64,000 nt of DNA from Cynocephalus volans (taxonomy: Eukaryota > Chordata > Mammalia > Dermoptera > Cynocephalidae): positions 187,214,001-187,278,000 of the forward strand of contig NC_084461.1 of assembly GCF_027409185.1 (NCBI RefSeq). The letters are read 5' to 3'. A program made the translations under genes and the position numbers. Below the pieces are notes generated by a model that ran no database searches, was not told where the DNA came from, and saw nothing but the letters and a program-made list of their open reading frames with translations. Shown here in pieces: positions 37,101-43,839 of this stretch; the stretch's first letter is position 1; each line of letters opens with the position of its first letter.

Positions 37101-38236
37101 GTTGTGAGGATTTCATTACATAACATACACACAAACCAGCACCCTTCGGGCATATAGTCAGCACCCAGTAAAAGGGTTCCCTGGCCTCCATATAATACTC
37201 CACCTTACTCCCATCACCTAAAATGCATTCCATCCCACCCTATTTGGGTGTAATTAATTTACTCTTCCTCTGCAAATTGATTTGTGGTTTCACACTAGAT
37301 GGCATTAAGAAAATTTGTATCAGCTTTGGAGCCAGACAGACTTGGGAACCAGACCCACCGCTGCCACTTCCTAACTATATGACCCTAGGCAAGGGTTTGC
37401 CCCACTCTATGTCTCGGTTTCCTCCTCTTACAATAAGGATAACGCGCCTTACCTGTCACTCAAGAACGGTCTTTAGACCACTGGCATCAGCATCGCTGGG
37501 AGTTTGCTATTAATGCAGAATTTGACCCCTGCCCCAATCAGAATCTGTATTTTAACAAGATCCCGAGGTGAGTCACATACACACTGAAGTTTAAGAAGCT
37601 CTGATGGGCAGTAGTTAGCAAAGCACATGACACTAGTAAACGTTCAGTAAGGACCCATGGTGGTGGTGATTATCTCCCTGTCTCTGCAAACATTAGCTTT
37701 GTGACCTTAGGCAAGTTTAAGTTAAGTAACAACTCAGTTTACTTTTCTCTAAAGTGGAGAAAATAACAGCATATCCACCTCAAAGTGTTGTTGTGAGGAT
37801 TTAATGAGCTAGCGAATATAAAGCACTCATGCCAGCGCCTAGCACAGTAAAGGCTCCATAAACGCTTGCTAGAAACCAGTACTGTATTAGTTAACGTCCC
37901 CTGCCTGCACTACCTGCTGCCGACAGAGGCCGCAGTTGAGGCGTCTTGGGCCTCCCAGGGAGTAAAAAAAAAAAAACCATAGCTGAGCTCCCAAGCGGAG
38001 CCCGTCCCGGCCTCCCAGTCCTCCCGGATCTGGGGGCCAAGTCAGGAGGCCCTGGGCAGCCCCCCACGCCTGCCCGGGGGCCCCGAGGCCACACTCACGC
38101 TCTCCAGGACGTCATAATTGGCCTGGATCTGCGCCTCGATCTCCTCCTTGCGCCGCATTAGCTCCTGGACGTCGCCGACAGTCACCACGCCGGCCCGCGA
38201 CGGGCCTCCGCTCTGCCTGGCTTCTTTCTCTGACAT
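16148..38236 (-). CDS. PSMD9: PSMD9, 26S proteasome non-ATPase regulatory subunit 9 (p27/Nas2)
   Basis: Cytosolic and nuclear chaperone for assembly of the proteasome regulatory-particle base. Known partners are the ATPases PSMC6 and PSMC3; it leaves before the 26S particle matures. Six exons: 38099-38236, 33588-33690, 28300-28511, 26434-26535, 16518-16606 and 16148-16175. They sum to 672 nt, i.e. 223 codons plus TGA, the same length as human PSMD9. The N-terminal half (about 1-105) is helical, with the charged stretch [15 protein letters not shown]. The PDZ domain (about 108-195) spans exons 3-5 and carries the loop [20 protein letters not shown]. The protein ends CNIIPLQR. All introns have GT/AG ends and all phases agree. 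Introns 2 to 4 carry many SINE and L1 copies. CFAP251 follows about 2 kb downstream on the same strand. Confidence 0.97.
16518..16606 (-). CDS. PSMD9: PSMD9 exon 5 (end of PDZ)
   Basis: 29 codons plus 2 nt, residues 186-214 ([19 protein letters not shown] to AGKGLL). The acceptor is TTCTTTACAG|AAG and the donor GG|GTAAAG (phase 2). Reading into the intron gives a TAA one codon later, so retention of intron 5 would give a protein ending GLLG. Confidence 0.96.
16607..17280. other. PSMD9 intron 4, right next to exon 5
   Basis: Diverged L1/HAL1-like sequence (about 16660-17240). No gene seen. Confidence 0.4.
17281..17963 (+). mobile_element. L1 ORF2 end and 3' region
   Basis: GAAAATATTTGCAAATCACA, ATCAAAACCACAATGAGAGG, AATGTGGAGAAACTGGAACC and AATTACCATATGATCCAGCA. 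These are standard L1 ORF2/3' sequence, with no full-length frame. Confidence 0.8.
17970..18402 (+). mobile_element. MST-like MaLR LTR inside an L1
   Basis: ATTGAATTGTGTCCCCCCAA through CCAGCCTCCAAAACTGTAAG to GAAACAGACTAATACA. Solo LTR. The L1 block on its left (17858-17963) recurs on its right (18406-18510). Confidence 0.75.
18403..18900 (+). mobile_element. L1 3'-end fragment
   Basis: CCATACCATGGAGTATTATT, AAGACATTATGCTAAGTGAA, TTCATAGAGACAGAAAAAAG and TGGTACACTTTTAAATGGTT. Confidence 0.7.
19257..19352 (+). mobile_element. tRNA-Ile-derived SINE monomer
   Basis: GGCTGGCCAGTTAGCTCATT, GGGCTGATAACACCAAGATC, then CCATACTGGCCGGCCACC plus poly-A. One of the copies closest to a tRNA-Ile(GAT) body. 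PSMD9 intron 4. Confidence 0.88.
19560..20290 (+). repeat. L2 LINE 3' region
   Basis: TCTTGACTGGGCTGCTAAAA, GGAAGTGTACAGTGGCTCCC, CAAGCCCAACCTAAATCAGG and CCCTGCTGTAGCCCCAGCAC, in the order of an L2 3' region. Confidence 0.6.
20365..20760 (-). mobile_element. L1 3' end, antisense
   Basis: ATTCACATACAATAAAATTC, GCAGCCTCTGGCAACCACTA, TAAATGGAATCATACAGTAT and TTCACTTAGCATGACATCTT. Confidence 0.75.
21300..21910 (+). mobile_element. L1 3' end
   Basis: AATGGATAAACAATCTGTAG, CAGTGGAGTAGTACACAGCA, GCCTCAAAAGGCTACATACT and TAGGAATGGAGCACAGATTG. Confidence 0.7.
22262..22735 (+). mobile_element. MLT1-like MaLR LTR
   Basis: TTTGAGTGTGGGCTGTACAT, AAGCCAGCTGCCATGTTGTG, GCCCACATGACCAGGCAATG and a TGTTTGTTGTTTAAAGCTGC end. 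Solo LTR. Confidence 0.6.
22789..22873. mobile_element. Short palindromic MITE-like element, copy 1
   Basis: The left arm TGCTTCACAAAGGTCACAGA pairs with the right arm CTGACCTTTGTGAAATA across the core ATATTATCTTTTAATTCTAT. TA dinucleotides sit at both edges, as for Tc1/mariner derivatives. Confidence 0.7.
23195..23900 (+). mobile_element. L1 3' end split by a SINE
   Basis: AATGTTCACAGCAGTATTAT, CCATATAACGGAATATTATT, then (after the SINE) ATCATATGATCCCATTTATA and GAATTATATCTCAATAAAGC. Confidence 0.75.
23395..23575 (+). mobile_element. tRNA-Ile-derived SINE dimer (CYN-like)
   Basis: Dimer with an A-rich tail followed by (GAAA)n. Duplication AAAGATGTTAA at 23384-23394 and 23576-23586. It splits an L1 3' fragment in PSMD9 intron 4. 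Confidence 0.9.
24023..24127 (-). mobile_element. tRNA-Ile-derived SINE monomer
   Basis: On the minus strand: GGCTGACCAGTTAGATCAGT, TTATAACACCAAGGTCAAGG, then CCGTACCAGCCAGCTGCC. The anticodon region is altered (TATAAC). Confidence 0.82.
24128..24715. other. PSMD9 intron 4, unassigned
   Basis: No recognised repeat or gene. Confidence 0.4.
24716..25090 (-). mobile_element. L1 3'UTR-type fragment
   Basis: TTATACATATTTATGGGGTA, TTAGCATATCCGTCACTGCA and GATGAGAACATTTGATCTCC are characteristic of L1MA-like 3' regions, antisense to the usual strand. Confidence 0.6.
25222..25326 (+). mobile_element. tRNA-Ile-derived SINE monomer
   Basis: GGCTGGGTGATTACTCAGTT, CATAACACCAAGGACAATGG, CCATACCAGCCAGCCACC plus an A-rich tail. 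Flanked by AAAGAATCCCT / AAATAATCCCT. Confidence 0.82.
25448..25641 (+). mobile_element. tRNA-Ile-derived SINE dimer (CYN-like)
   Basis: Full dimer, tail (AATA)n/(AAAT)n. Flanked by AAAAAAAGATATTCA on both sides. PSMD9 intron 4. Confidence 0.9.
25817..25908 (+). mobile_element. tRNA-Ile-derived SINE monomer
   Basis: GGCTGGCCAGTTGGCTCAGC, ACAACACTAAGGTCATAG, TATTGGCCAGCTGC plus an A-rich tail. Diverged, so probably an older copy. Confidence 0.82.
26066..26412 (+). mobile_element. MLT1-like MaLR LTR abutting PSMD9 exon 4
   Basis: TATTCCCCCCAAATTCATAT, TCTTCCACCATGTTAGGACA, CCCTCACCAGACACCAAGTC and a terminal TGAACAGACAAAGG. It ends about 22 bp from the exon 4 boundary at 26434, so it makes up the start of intron 4 on the transcribed strand. 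Confidence 0.8.
26434..26535 (-). CDS. PSMD9: PSMD9 exon 4 (PDZ core)
   Basis: Residues 152-185, [19 protein letters not shown] to VVQHSEG. The acceptor is CTCTGTAG|GGT and the donor GGG|GTGAGT. A MaLR LTR ends only about 20 bp beyond the donor. Confidence 0.97.
26536..27269. other. PSMD9 intron 3, right part
   Basis: A degraded MIR-like stretch around 27130-27270 (TTACTTCAGATCTCTCAGGC). Otherwise nothing recognised. Confidence 0.4.
27270..27925 (+). mobile_element. L1 3' end split by a SINE
   Basis: ATGTTCACAGCAGCACTCTT, ATAAACAAAATGTGGTCTAT, AGAGACAGACAGGAGACTGG, then GTGAATTATATCTCAATAAT. Confidence 0.75.
27684..27784 (-). mobile_element. tRNA-Ile-derived SINE monomer
   Basis: On the minus strand: GGCTGGCCAGTTAGCTCATT ... 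AAGGTCACGGGTTCAGATTC and CAGCCAGCTACC. It is inserted in the L1 3' fragment that runs from 27270 to 27920. Confidence 0.82.
28300..28511 (-). CDS. PSMD9: PSMD9 exon 3 (helical arm and start of PDZ)
   Basis: 212 nt: two bases completing Cys81, then residues 82-151 ([19 protein letters not shown] to GSPASIA). The acceptor is CATCCCAG|GC and the donor GCG|GTAATC, phase 0. The charged helix [19 protein letters not shown] is visible. Confidence 0.97.
28580..28830 (+). repeat. L2-type fragment
   Basis: ATTCACTGAATATTTAATGA, GGACATATCTATGACCAAGA and CATGAAGCTTGCAGTCTAGC. Ancient repeat beside PSMD9 exon 3. Confidence 0.6.
28831..29760. other. PSMD9 intron 2, unassigned
   Basis: No clear repeat or gene; short open frames here are not supported by homology. 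Confidence 0.4.
29800..29990 (+). mobile_element. L1-type 3' end
   Basis: GTACCATACTAATATAAGCT and AATAATAGGGAAAACTGTGT, ending with AAAGCAGTTCTAAAAAACGT. Confidence 0.55.
30245..30555. mobile_element. hAT-type (MER) DNA transposon remnant
   Basis: The left end CAGCACTTCTCAAATTTCCC and right end CCCAGTTTGAGAAACAT are imperfect inverted termini of the Charlie type. Confidence 0.5.
31570..31725 (+). mobile_element. tRNA-Ile-derived SINE dimer (CYN-like)
   Basis: Dimer flanked by AACACCTATA (31560-31569, 31726-31735). It is nested in the composite L1-like element at 30605-32120. Confidence 0.88.
31751..32000 (+). repeat. Minisatellite, about 100-bp unit, about 2.5 copies
   Basis: Units start AGAAGCCCCC at 31751, AGAAGCTCCC at 31856 and AGAAGCCCCC at 31955 (periods 105 and 99 bp) and share GGGCCAAGGGCCTCA and CACATCCAGTCCAGC-like blocks. 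Confidence 0.8.
32236..32732 (+). mobile_element. MLT1-like MaLR LTR
   Basis: CACCCAAGGACATGTCCTAA, GGCAAAAGGGACTTTGCAGG, ATCTTGGATTATCCAGGTGG and GTTGTTTTAAGCCACTAGGT. Solo LTR. Confidence 0.75.
33241..33375 (-). mobile_element. tRNA-Ile-derived SINE (CYN-like), GC-rich variant
   Basis: Minus-strand GC-rich variant with poly-A (poly-T on the plus strand). Flanked by GAAATGAAGTT (33230-33240, 33376-33386). About 210 bp from PSMD9 exon 2. Confidence 0.9.
33588..33690 (-). CDS. PSMD9: PSMD9 exon 2
   Basis: Residues 47-80 plus the first base of Cys81, [20 protein letters not shown] to TARHNII. The acceptor is CTTTCCAG|CAA and the donor ATTT|GTGAGT (phase 1). Confidence 0.97.
33780..34576. other. 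PSMD9 intron 1 near exon 2
   Basis: Contains a MIR at about 34385-34570 (CTAAGCCTCAGCTTCCTCAA, GTGCTTAGCACAGTGCCAGG) and an L2/MIR-like stretch at 33780-33870. No gene seen. Confidence 0.5.
34577..35036 (+). mobile_element. MLT1-like MaLR LTR
   Basis: TAGTGGGTTGAATGGTGGCC, GACCTTATTTGGAAAAAAGG, GGAGGCAGAGACTGAAGTCA and TGTTTTAAGCCACCGAGTTT. Solo LTR. Confidence 0.8.
35037..35515. other. PSMD9 intron 1, unassigned
   Basis: No recognised repeat or gene. Confidence 0.4.
35520..36660 (-). mobile_element. L1 3' region, antisense, about 1.1 kb
   Basis: ATTCACATACAATATAATTG, TAAATGGAATCATACAATAT, AACAGAATTGCTGGATTATA, AATTTACATTCCCATCAGCA and GTGTCCTTTGAAAGATAAGT. The longest single L1 piece in the window. 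Confidence 0.85.
36990..37190 (+). repeat. MIR element
   Basis: AACAGGCCTGAGGTCTGAAT, TCTGAGCAAGTGACTTCCCC and GGTAGTTGTGAGGATTTCAT. Confidence 0.65.
37325..37460 (+). repeat. MIR element
   Basis: CCAGACAGACTTGGGAACCA, ACCCTAGGCAAGGGTTTGCC and GTCTCGGTTTCCTCCTCTTA. Confidence 0.6.
37465..37605. mobile_element. hAT-Charlie (MER5-type) remnant
   Basis: CTGGCATCAGCATCGCTGGG, AATCAGAATCTGTATTTTAA and ACTGAAGTTTAAGAAGCTCT follow a MER5A-type order. Confidence 0.65.
37640..37880 (+). repeat. MIR element
   Basis: AGCTTTGTGACCTTAGGCAA, GTTGTTGTGAGGATTTAATG and GCCAGCGCCTAGCACAGTAA. Confidence 0.65.
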
Positions 38237-38480
38237 CGTGGACCTCTGCCGGGGAACTTGGACACCCGGCTTCCCGGCTACGGACGCCGGAGGAGGCTCT
38301 GACTACGGCTCCGCCCGCAGGCCAAAACACCGAAGCCGTTCGCGACTAGGAGAAGCGAGGGACGAGGCTTTCGCCGAGGGGCGGAGTCACCGGAAGCCAC
38401 ACCCTCCTCGAACCTGTGGGCCTGTGGTGACCCGGCAGAATTACCGTGGGGAGGTAGAGGTGGGGATGATCTCTCCCTAG
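37900..38480 (-). promoter_or_regulatory. PSMD9: CpG island, PSMD9 promoter and 5'UTR
   Basis: CpG-dense sequence around PSMD9 exon 1 and upstream of it (38237-38480 on the minus-strand side), with no TATA box seen. An ETS-type CCGGAAG is at about 38390 on the plus strand. This is the usual housekeeping-type promoter. The exact start site is not visible. Confidence 0.8.
38099..38236 (-). CDS. PSMD9: PSMD9 exon 1 (coding part)
   Basis: Residues 1-46, [11 protein letters not shown] to NYDVLES. The donor is AGC|GTGAGT, phase 0. It lies inside a CpG island. Confidence 0.96.
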
Positions 38481-38499
38481 CTGACTCATTTTCTTTCCT

Positions 38500-39060
38500 C
38501 GTTCGTTCAACAAACATTTATTGAGCACCTATGTATGTATGTGCCAGAGAACTCTGCGTGACCCCGCAGTTCAATTCTTCACATCTACATACCCCTTGTG
38601 GATTTTTTTTAAATATCCTTTCAGCTTTTTGGTTTTGAGTTTGCTTTTTTTTTTTTTGCCCTTGAGGATTTTTATGCAACATATTCAGGTTCCTTATCCC
38701 TCATTTAATAAACCCTATAAACCTGGGTTCAAATCCAGGCTCTTGCCACTTACTGCAATCTGTGTGACATTAGATAAATTACTTCACTTCTCTGAGCCTC
38801 AGTTTCCTCATCTGTGAAATGGTGCAATATATTGATAGCAATCTATCTCTAAGAGATTTCCTTCTATCAGCAAATTCTCATTGACTACTTTCTATGTGCT
38901 ATACACTGTCCTAGGTGCTGGCAATATGAAGAATTGTGAAGCCCTGGGCTCAGTGCCTCTCACATATTAAGGTTTCTGTAAGTTCTAGTAAAAATAGTAG
39001 TGATGATAGTAATCATAGTATTTATCAAATACAATGTGCCAAACATTGCTCTAAGTGTCT
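38500..39060 (+). repeat. L2 and MIR fragments
   Basis: An L2-like start (CAACAAACATTTATTGAGCA), a MIR at about 38720-38830 (GAGCCTCAGTTTCCTCATCT) and a further L2-like piece (TTGACTACTTTCTATGTGCT). Intergenic side of the PSMD9 promoter. Confidence 0.6.
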
Positions 39061-39062
39061 TA

Positions 39063-39150
39063 CACGTACATGGGTATTTCAGAAAGTTCGTGGAAAAACA
39101 ATTAAAAGATAATATGAACCTTTCCATGAACTTTTTGAAGTACCCCCACA
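39063..39150. mobile_element. Short palindromic MITE-like element, copy 2
   Basis: GTATTTCAGAAAGTTCGTGG ... AATTAAAAGATAATATGAAC ... CCATGAACTTTTTGAAGTAC. Same core as copies 1 and 3, in the other orientation. Confidence 0.75.
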
Positions 39151-39480
39151 TTAATTCAACAGCCTCATGAAACAAGGATTATTATTATCCTCATTAGACA
39201 GCTGAGAAAACCATCTCAACAACCGACTTGCTCAACTAGCAAAATATGAAGCCAAAGTTACAGCTTAACCAAACGATCAAACTTAAGGTTTTAGCATGTG
39301 CCCCTAATATTTTGCATTGAAAAGGACACAACCTAACCTAGGTAGTGTTCAAGCATGTTTGCCCTGAATCCAACCATAGGAAAACAGACAAATTCAAATT
39401 GAGGGACATTCTGCAAAACAACTGGCCTGAAGTCTTCAAAAAGGTCAATGTTATGAAATACATGGGGGGTAGGAGTGTAA

Positions 39481-39590
39481 GTCTGCCTGGTTAGCTTACT
39501 TGGTTAGAGAGTGGTATTGATAACACCAAGATCAAGGGTTTGGATCTCCATACCCATCAGCCACCAAAAAAAATAAATAAATAAAATAAA
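39481..39590 (+). mobile_element. tRNA-Ile-derived SINE monomer
   Basis: GCCTGGTTAGCTTACTTGGT, TTGATAACACCAAGATCAAG, CATCAGCCACC plus (AAAT)n. Intergenic. Confidence 0.82.
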
Positions 39591-39722
39591 GACTAAAGAG
39601 ATTCAACAACAAATTGCAATGTGTGATCTTTGATTGGATCTTGGTTCTACCCTCCCCCCCATAAGAAAGTTACAAGGGATATTTTGGGGCCGGTTGGGGA
39701 AACTTGAACACAGTGTAGTGTG

Positions 39723-39807
39723 TGTGGCTGGCCCTGTGGGGATCTGAACCCCTGACCTTGGTGTTATAACACCATGCTCTAACTGACTGAGCTAACTGGC
39801 CAGTCAA
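39723..39807 (-). mobile_element. tRNA-Ile-derived SINE monomer
   Basis: Minus-strand copy, GACTGGCCAGTTAGCTCAGT with TTATAACACCAAGGTCAGGG. It forms an inverted pair with the plus copy that starts 59 bp later. Confidence 0.82.
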
Positions 39808-39865
39808 TGTTAAATTTCCTGATTTTGATACTTGTACTGTGGACATGTAAGATGATGTCTTTAGG

Positions 39866-39985
39866 TCTAGCCAGTTAGCTGAGTTGCTTAGAGCATGGTA
39901 CTGATAACCAAGGTCCAGAGTTCAATCCCCGTAACAGCTAGCCACAAAAAAAAAAGAAAGAAAAAAAGAAAAGAAAAGAAAAAGA
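39866..39985 (+). mobile_element. tRNA-Ile-derived SINE monomer
   Basis: GGTCTAGCCAGTTAGCTGAG, CTGATAACCAAGGTCCAGAG, CAGCTAGCCAC plus (GAAA)n. Second half of the inverted pair. Confidence 0.82.
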
Positions 39986-40133
39986 AAATATACAAATATA
40001 TGTTAGTAGATAAAATGAAAAAGTGTGGCAAAATGTAAATAATTGATGACTCTAGGTAAAACATATGAACATTCTTTATACTATTTTTGCAACATTTTTT
40101 GTAAGTTTGATATCATTTCAAAGTAAAAAGCTA

Positions 40134-40281
40134 GGTCCGACCCCATGGCGCACTCGGGAGAGTGCGGCACTGAGAACGCAGCAGTGCTCCCGCCGCAGGT
40201 TCGGATCCTATATAAGGATGGCCGGTTCGCTCACTGGCTGAGTGTGGTGCGGCCGGTCACAAAAAAAAAAAAAAAAAAAAA
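40134..40281 (+). mobile_element. tRNA-Ile-derived SINE (CYN-like), GC-rich variant
   Basis: GGTCCGACCCCATGGCGCAC head, GGTTCGGATCCTATATA, long pure poly-A. Flanked by AAAAAGCTA on both sides. The pure tail suggests a young insertion. Confidence 0.9.
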
Positions 40282-40734
40282 AAAAAGCTAAAACATAATC
40301 TTTATACAAAAAAAAAGTAGAATTGAGTACATTAGGCCTCCTGTATTTCATTCAATTATCTCTTTTTTTTTTTTTTTTTGACATGGAAATCATTTTTTAT
40401 TTTCATCATAACAAGCAGACCCCTGGGAGTCAGCAGTGTGCTAGGATTACATCAGTGTGTGTTTATTATGGGAACTAAAGCTATAGTTCTATCTCAGAAG
40501 TGCAGTATAAAGAACTTAAGTTCATATGTATTTTCTCAACATTTTTTTTCTATTAAAATTTCCTTTTTTTCTCTTACCCAAGAAACTTTCATTTAAGTAT
40601 TATCAATTATTTCCTTCTCTTGTCCTAGGCAATTCAGAAGTAGGACAAGAGAAGCAATTATCTCTTTTAAATAAGCTAACATTTTTAACATTGACCAAAA
40701 AAAGAAAAGAGACACAATAACTAAATGTAACACA

Positions 40735-41150
40735 GGATCCTTGATTGGATACTGGGTTTGTTTGTTTGTTTGTTTTTTAAGTGAAAAGCAGCCGCTTTAA
40801 AAGACATTATTGGACCAATTGGTGAAATCTGAATATGAATTTTACATTAAATTATAATGTATCAATGTTAAATTTCCTCAGTAAGATGATGATATTGCAA
40901 TTATATGAGTATCTCCTTATTCAAAGGAGATAAATGTATCTCCTTACTTAAAGGAAATAAATGCTGAAATATTTAGAGGTGTGGTATCATGATTTCTGCA
41001 ACTAACTTGCAAGTGATTCAGAAAAAAAAAAAAGATAACAGAGGGGGAGTGAGAGGCCAAATGTAACAAGTGGTAAATCTAAGTGAAAGATATATAGCTG
41101 TTCTCGGAAACTATCTTGCAACTCTTCTGAGGTTTGACATTTTTCTAAAT
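40735..41150 (+). mobile_element. Second old L1-type 3' region
   Basis: AAGACATTATTGGACCAATT, AATGTATCAATGTTAAATTT and GATTTCTGCAACTAACTTGC. Same family as 39330-40130. Confidence 0.55.
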
Positions 41151-41269
41151 AAGGGCAGGGAGAAGATTCCCACCCATGCAGTCTGAAACCAGAGCTACTG
41201 TTTAAGTCACTGTATTATGTTATTGTCAATATTGTTGTCATTCTTATAATAAACCTAGATCTTGTCCCT

Positions 41270-41760
41270 TCTGCTGCCTTCATAGCTCTCAAATCCAACC
41301 ATCACCTCCACCTCTACTCTTGCCCCTGGCACCACAATCTTTCCCCTGATTGCAGCAGCCTCTGAACTGGTCTCAGGTTGCCCCCTTTAAGCCATTCTCC
41401 ACAGCAGCCAGAATCATGTTTCCAAAGAGGGACATTGTCACTCTGCTACTTAAAAGCTTTTAATGGCTTTCCAGTGCCCTTCTCTTGGCCTTCAAGAGCC
41501 TCTGACCTCTGCTTGCCTTTAGACACCCCTCCATCCCTACATTCCCCCCTCCCCCCAGTAAAAACACACACACACAACTTATGTTCCAGGCTTCCTGAAC
41601 TTCTAGCAGTTTCTGGCACATTCAAACATTACCTCCCCTGGAAATCATCTCTGACCTGCCCAAAGCTAGGCTGTTCTCTACACTTTCCACTTGATAGTGA
41701 AGTGCACGTTTCCCTGTTTGTCTTAAGTTTGTCTCTTAGAGAATGTGGACCAGCTTGTTG
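41270..41760 (+). repeat. L2 LINE fragment
   Basis: CATTGTCACTCTGCTACTTA, GGCTTTCCAGTGCCCTTCTC and CCTGAACTTCTAGCAGTTTC. Ancient L2 3' region. Confidence 0.6.
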
Positions 41761-41985
41761 ATGTTTAAATGTTTGGCAGAGTGTTTTGAGGACTGCAGGG
41801 GAGCAGGCTGAGAACAATCGTTGCCCCTTCCTTTTCTGGTTGTTCTGGTTCATCTTACCTGCAGTGCCCATAGGCGGCCCAACAAAGTCTTTGTTTTAGA
41901 AACCTGCCAAAATCTAGAGCGTAAGTTGTCTGCCTCTTTCAAACATCCGTCTCTTGTTCATCTTCACTTCAGAACAGAGGAAAGC

Positions 41986-42139
41986 AAGGGCCGGCCCGTG
42001 GCTCACTCGGGAGAGTGCAGTGCTGATAACACCAAGGCCACGGGTTCGGATCCCTATATATAGTGATGGCCGGTTAGCTCACTGGCTGAGTGTGGTGCTG
42101 ACAACACCAAGCCAAGGGTTGAGATCCCCTTACCGGTCA

Positions 42140-42179
<40 letters not shown>

Positions 42180-42208
42180 CCCCCTTACCAGTCATCTTTT
42201 AAAAAAAG
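41986..42208 (+). mobile_element. tRNA-Ile-derived SINE dimer with a duplicated 3' end
   Basis: Full dimer, poly-A of over 30 nt, then a second CCCCTTACCAGTCATCTTTT plus poly-A. All of it lies inside one duplication, AGAACAGAGGAAAGC (41971-41985, 42209-42223), so the repeated tail was part of the inserted unit or arose inside it. Confidence 0.9.
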
Positions 42209-42223
42209 AGAACAGAGGAAAGC

Positions 42224-43309
42224 CCAGAGGTGCGCAATCGGGAAGTGGAGCCAGGGAGCTGGAACTGCCCTAGCAAGAGCTGGTCGGTGCTGATTTACAC
42301 CGCCCAGCTGAAGAACGACTCACCAGACTTCCCACATTTCACCTCAGCCCTGGCCTAGGAGTGGGGCAGACAAGTCAATTTTCTTCTCTTCTCTTCAGTA
42401 CCTGCATCTATCAAACAAGGGACTGGACTTCAAGGTCCAAAATAGTGGTGGATTTGTGTGACTTGGCTCGTTGAGAGTTTTTATGAATTTTTAATTAGTT
42501 GCTGAATCAGTTCAGGGCCCCATCATGAAACAGCTGGCATCCTTAGAAGGATATCTGAGGCATGTGTAATGAAGGGGCTATTAACAAAGTCATGGGCAAT
42601 GTTAAGGGAGCAAATAAGGGATGATGAAGCCCCCGGGGCTGGCAAGCATGGGGGGTTCATTACTACCCCATATCTAAAGGGGCAAGGGAAGGAAGCAGTT
42701 TGGGAGCCTAGAGAGAGTTGTAGCCACCAAACAGGAGCCTTCCATAGAGGGACACAGCTGCTGCTAAACCAATATCTGGCCAGGAGGGAGCCAGGGAATA
42801 AATACTCCACCTCTGTCTCTGTCTCATCTCCCCCCAGAGCCTCTGGTTGGCTGAAAGCAATGGGAACTGAGGCACAGAGCAGGGCGGGGAGGGGAGAGAT
42901 TTGAATGGGCAAATGGAATATCCAGCACAATTGACAATATTTAAACATTTGGAAAAGTAAGATATGGAGGACCACACAACAGTCACCTGTCCCATATGTG
43001 TGTATATCATATGCTTGCATATGATGGCATGGGAATGGAGAAAGGTGGGTGGTCTTGCATGTGAGGGTGTTAATTAATATTTAGTACCTGGGCAGAGTGT
43101 GGGGCAGGGGAGAAAGTAAACTTTTTAAAACAGGATAGTTATAATTATTAATTCAGAGTAATTTAATGAAGTTATTGGTAAAAAGCATGAAACTGTACCC
43201 TCAAGTGAGATAGATCACCACAGTGGCAGTTTCTAATGGCAAGACTTGATAACGTTTGGTTCTAGGAGTTGGTTAAATTATGGTACAGCCTTTTGATGAA
43301 GCACATGAG

Positions 43310-43310
<1 letters not shown>
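42224..43310. other. Intergenic, unassigned
   Basis: No gene recognised; the minus-strand frame of 165 codons at 42523-43020 has no domain or homology I can name. Some L1-like 3' text at 43040-43140. Confidence 0.4.

Positions 43311-43311
<1 letters not shown>

Positions 43312-43353
<42 letters not shown>
43312..43353 (+). repeat. (CA)n microsatellite
   Basis: About 20 CA dinucleotides in an uninterrupted run. Confidence 0.97.
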
Positions 43354-43355
<2 letters not shown>

Positions 43356-43423
43356 GAAGTGTTTACAGAGTATATGCAAAAAATTATGTTACAGAAAAGC
43401 ACAAAGTTTTCCTTGTACTTTTT

Positions 43424-43503
43424 CCTTCAAAAAGTTCATGGAAAGATTCATATTATCTTTTAATTCTATTTTTCCATGAACTATTTGAAGTATTCTTGTA
43501 TCA
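43424..43503. mobile_element. Short palindromic MITE-like element, copy 3
   Basis: CTTCAAAAAGTTCATGGAAA ... ATATTATCTTTTAATTCTAT ... CCATGAACTATTTGAAGTAT. Nearly perfect inverted arms of about 25 bp; TA at the right edge. Confidence 0.75.
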
Positions 43504-43839
43504 TATCTGTATATGTTTATACATTTTTAGAAGGTAGTCTGGGGGGATAGGCCCAGATCACCCATGGCAGTGTTTATGAATGAAGGATTATCAGAGAATA
43601 TTTTTGTTTTTCATTTTTTTTTTTACTCTTAATTATGTGTATTTTCTTTTTTCACCCTAAATTAACTTCTATTAATTCTGTGTTAAAGAACAAAATAAAA
43701 CACATCTGAGCTGGTTAAATAAGTGTAAAAAGTCATAGCTGTAGACTTACATGCACTTTCTCATGGATGTTAATCTTCAATAAAAATGCTACTTCTCAAT
43801 ATCAAAAAACACACAAAATCATAAAAAATCTAAAATCAA

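Larger units (their letters stand above)
39330..40130 (+). mobile_element. Old L1-type 3' region with three SINE insertions
   Basis: GGACATTCTGCAAAACAACT, TTGCAATGTGTGATCTTTGA, AATGTTAAATTTCCTGATTT and GTACTGTGGACATGTAAGAT lie in L1ME/MC-like order, interrupted by SINEs at 39481, 39723 and 39866. Confidence 0.55.

Noticed and set aside
42523-43020. Minus-strand open frame of 165 codons in the intergenic region
   Set aside because: No recognisable domain, no splice context and no homolog known to me. Kept out as unsupported.
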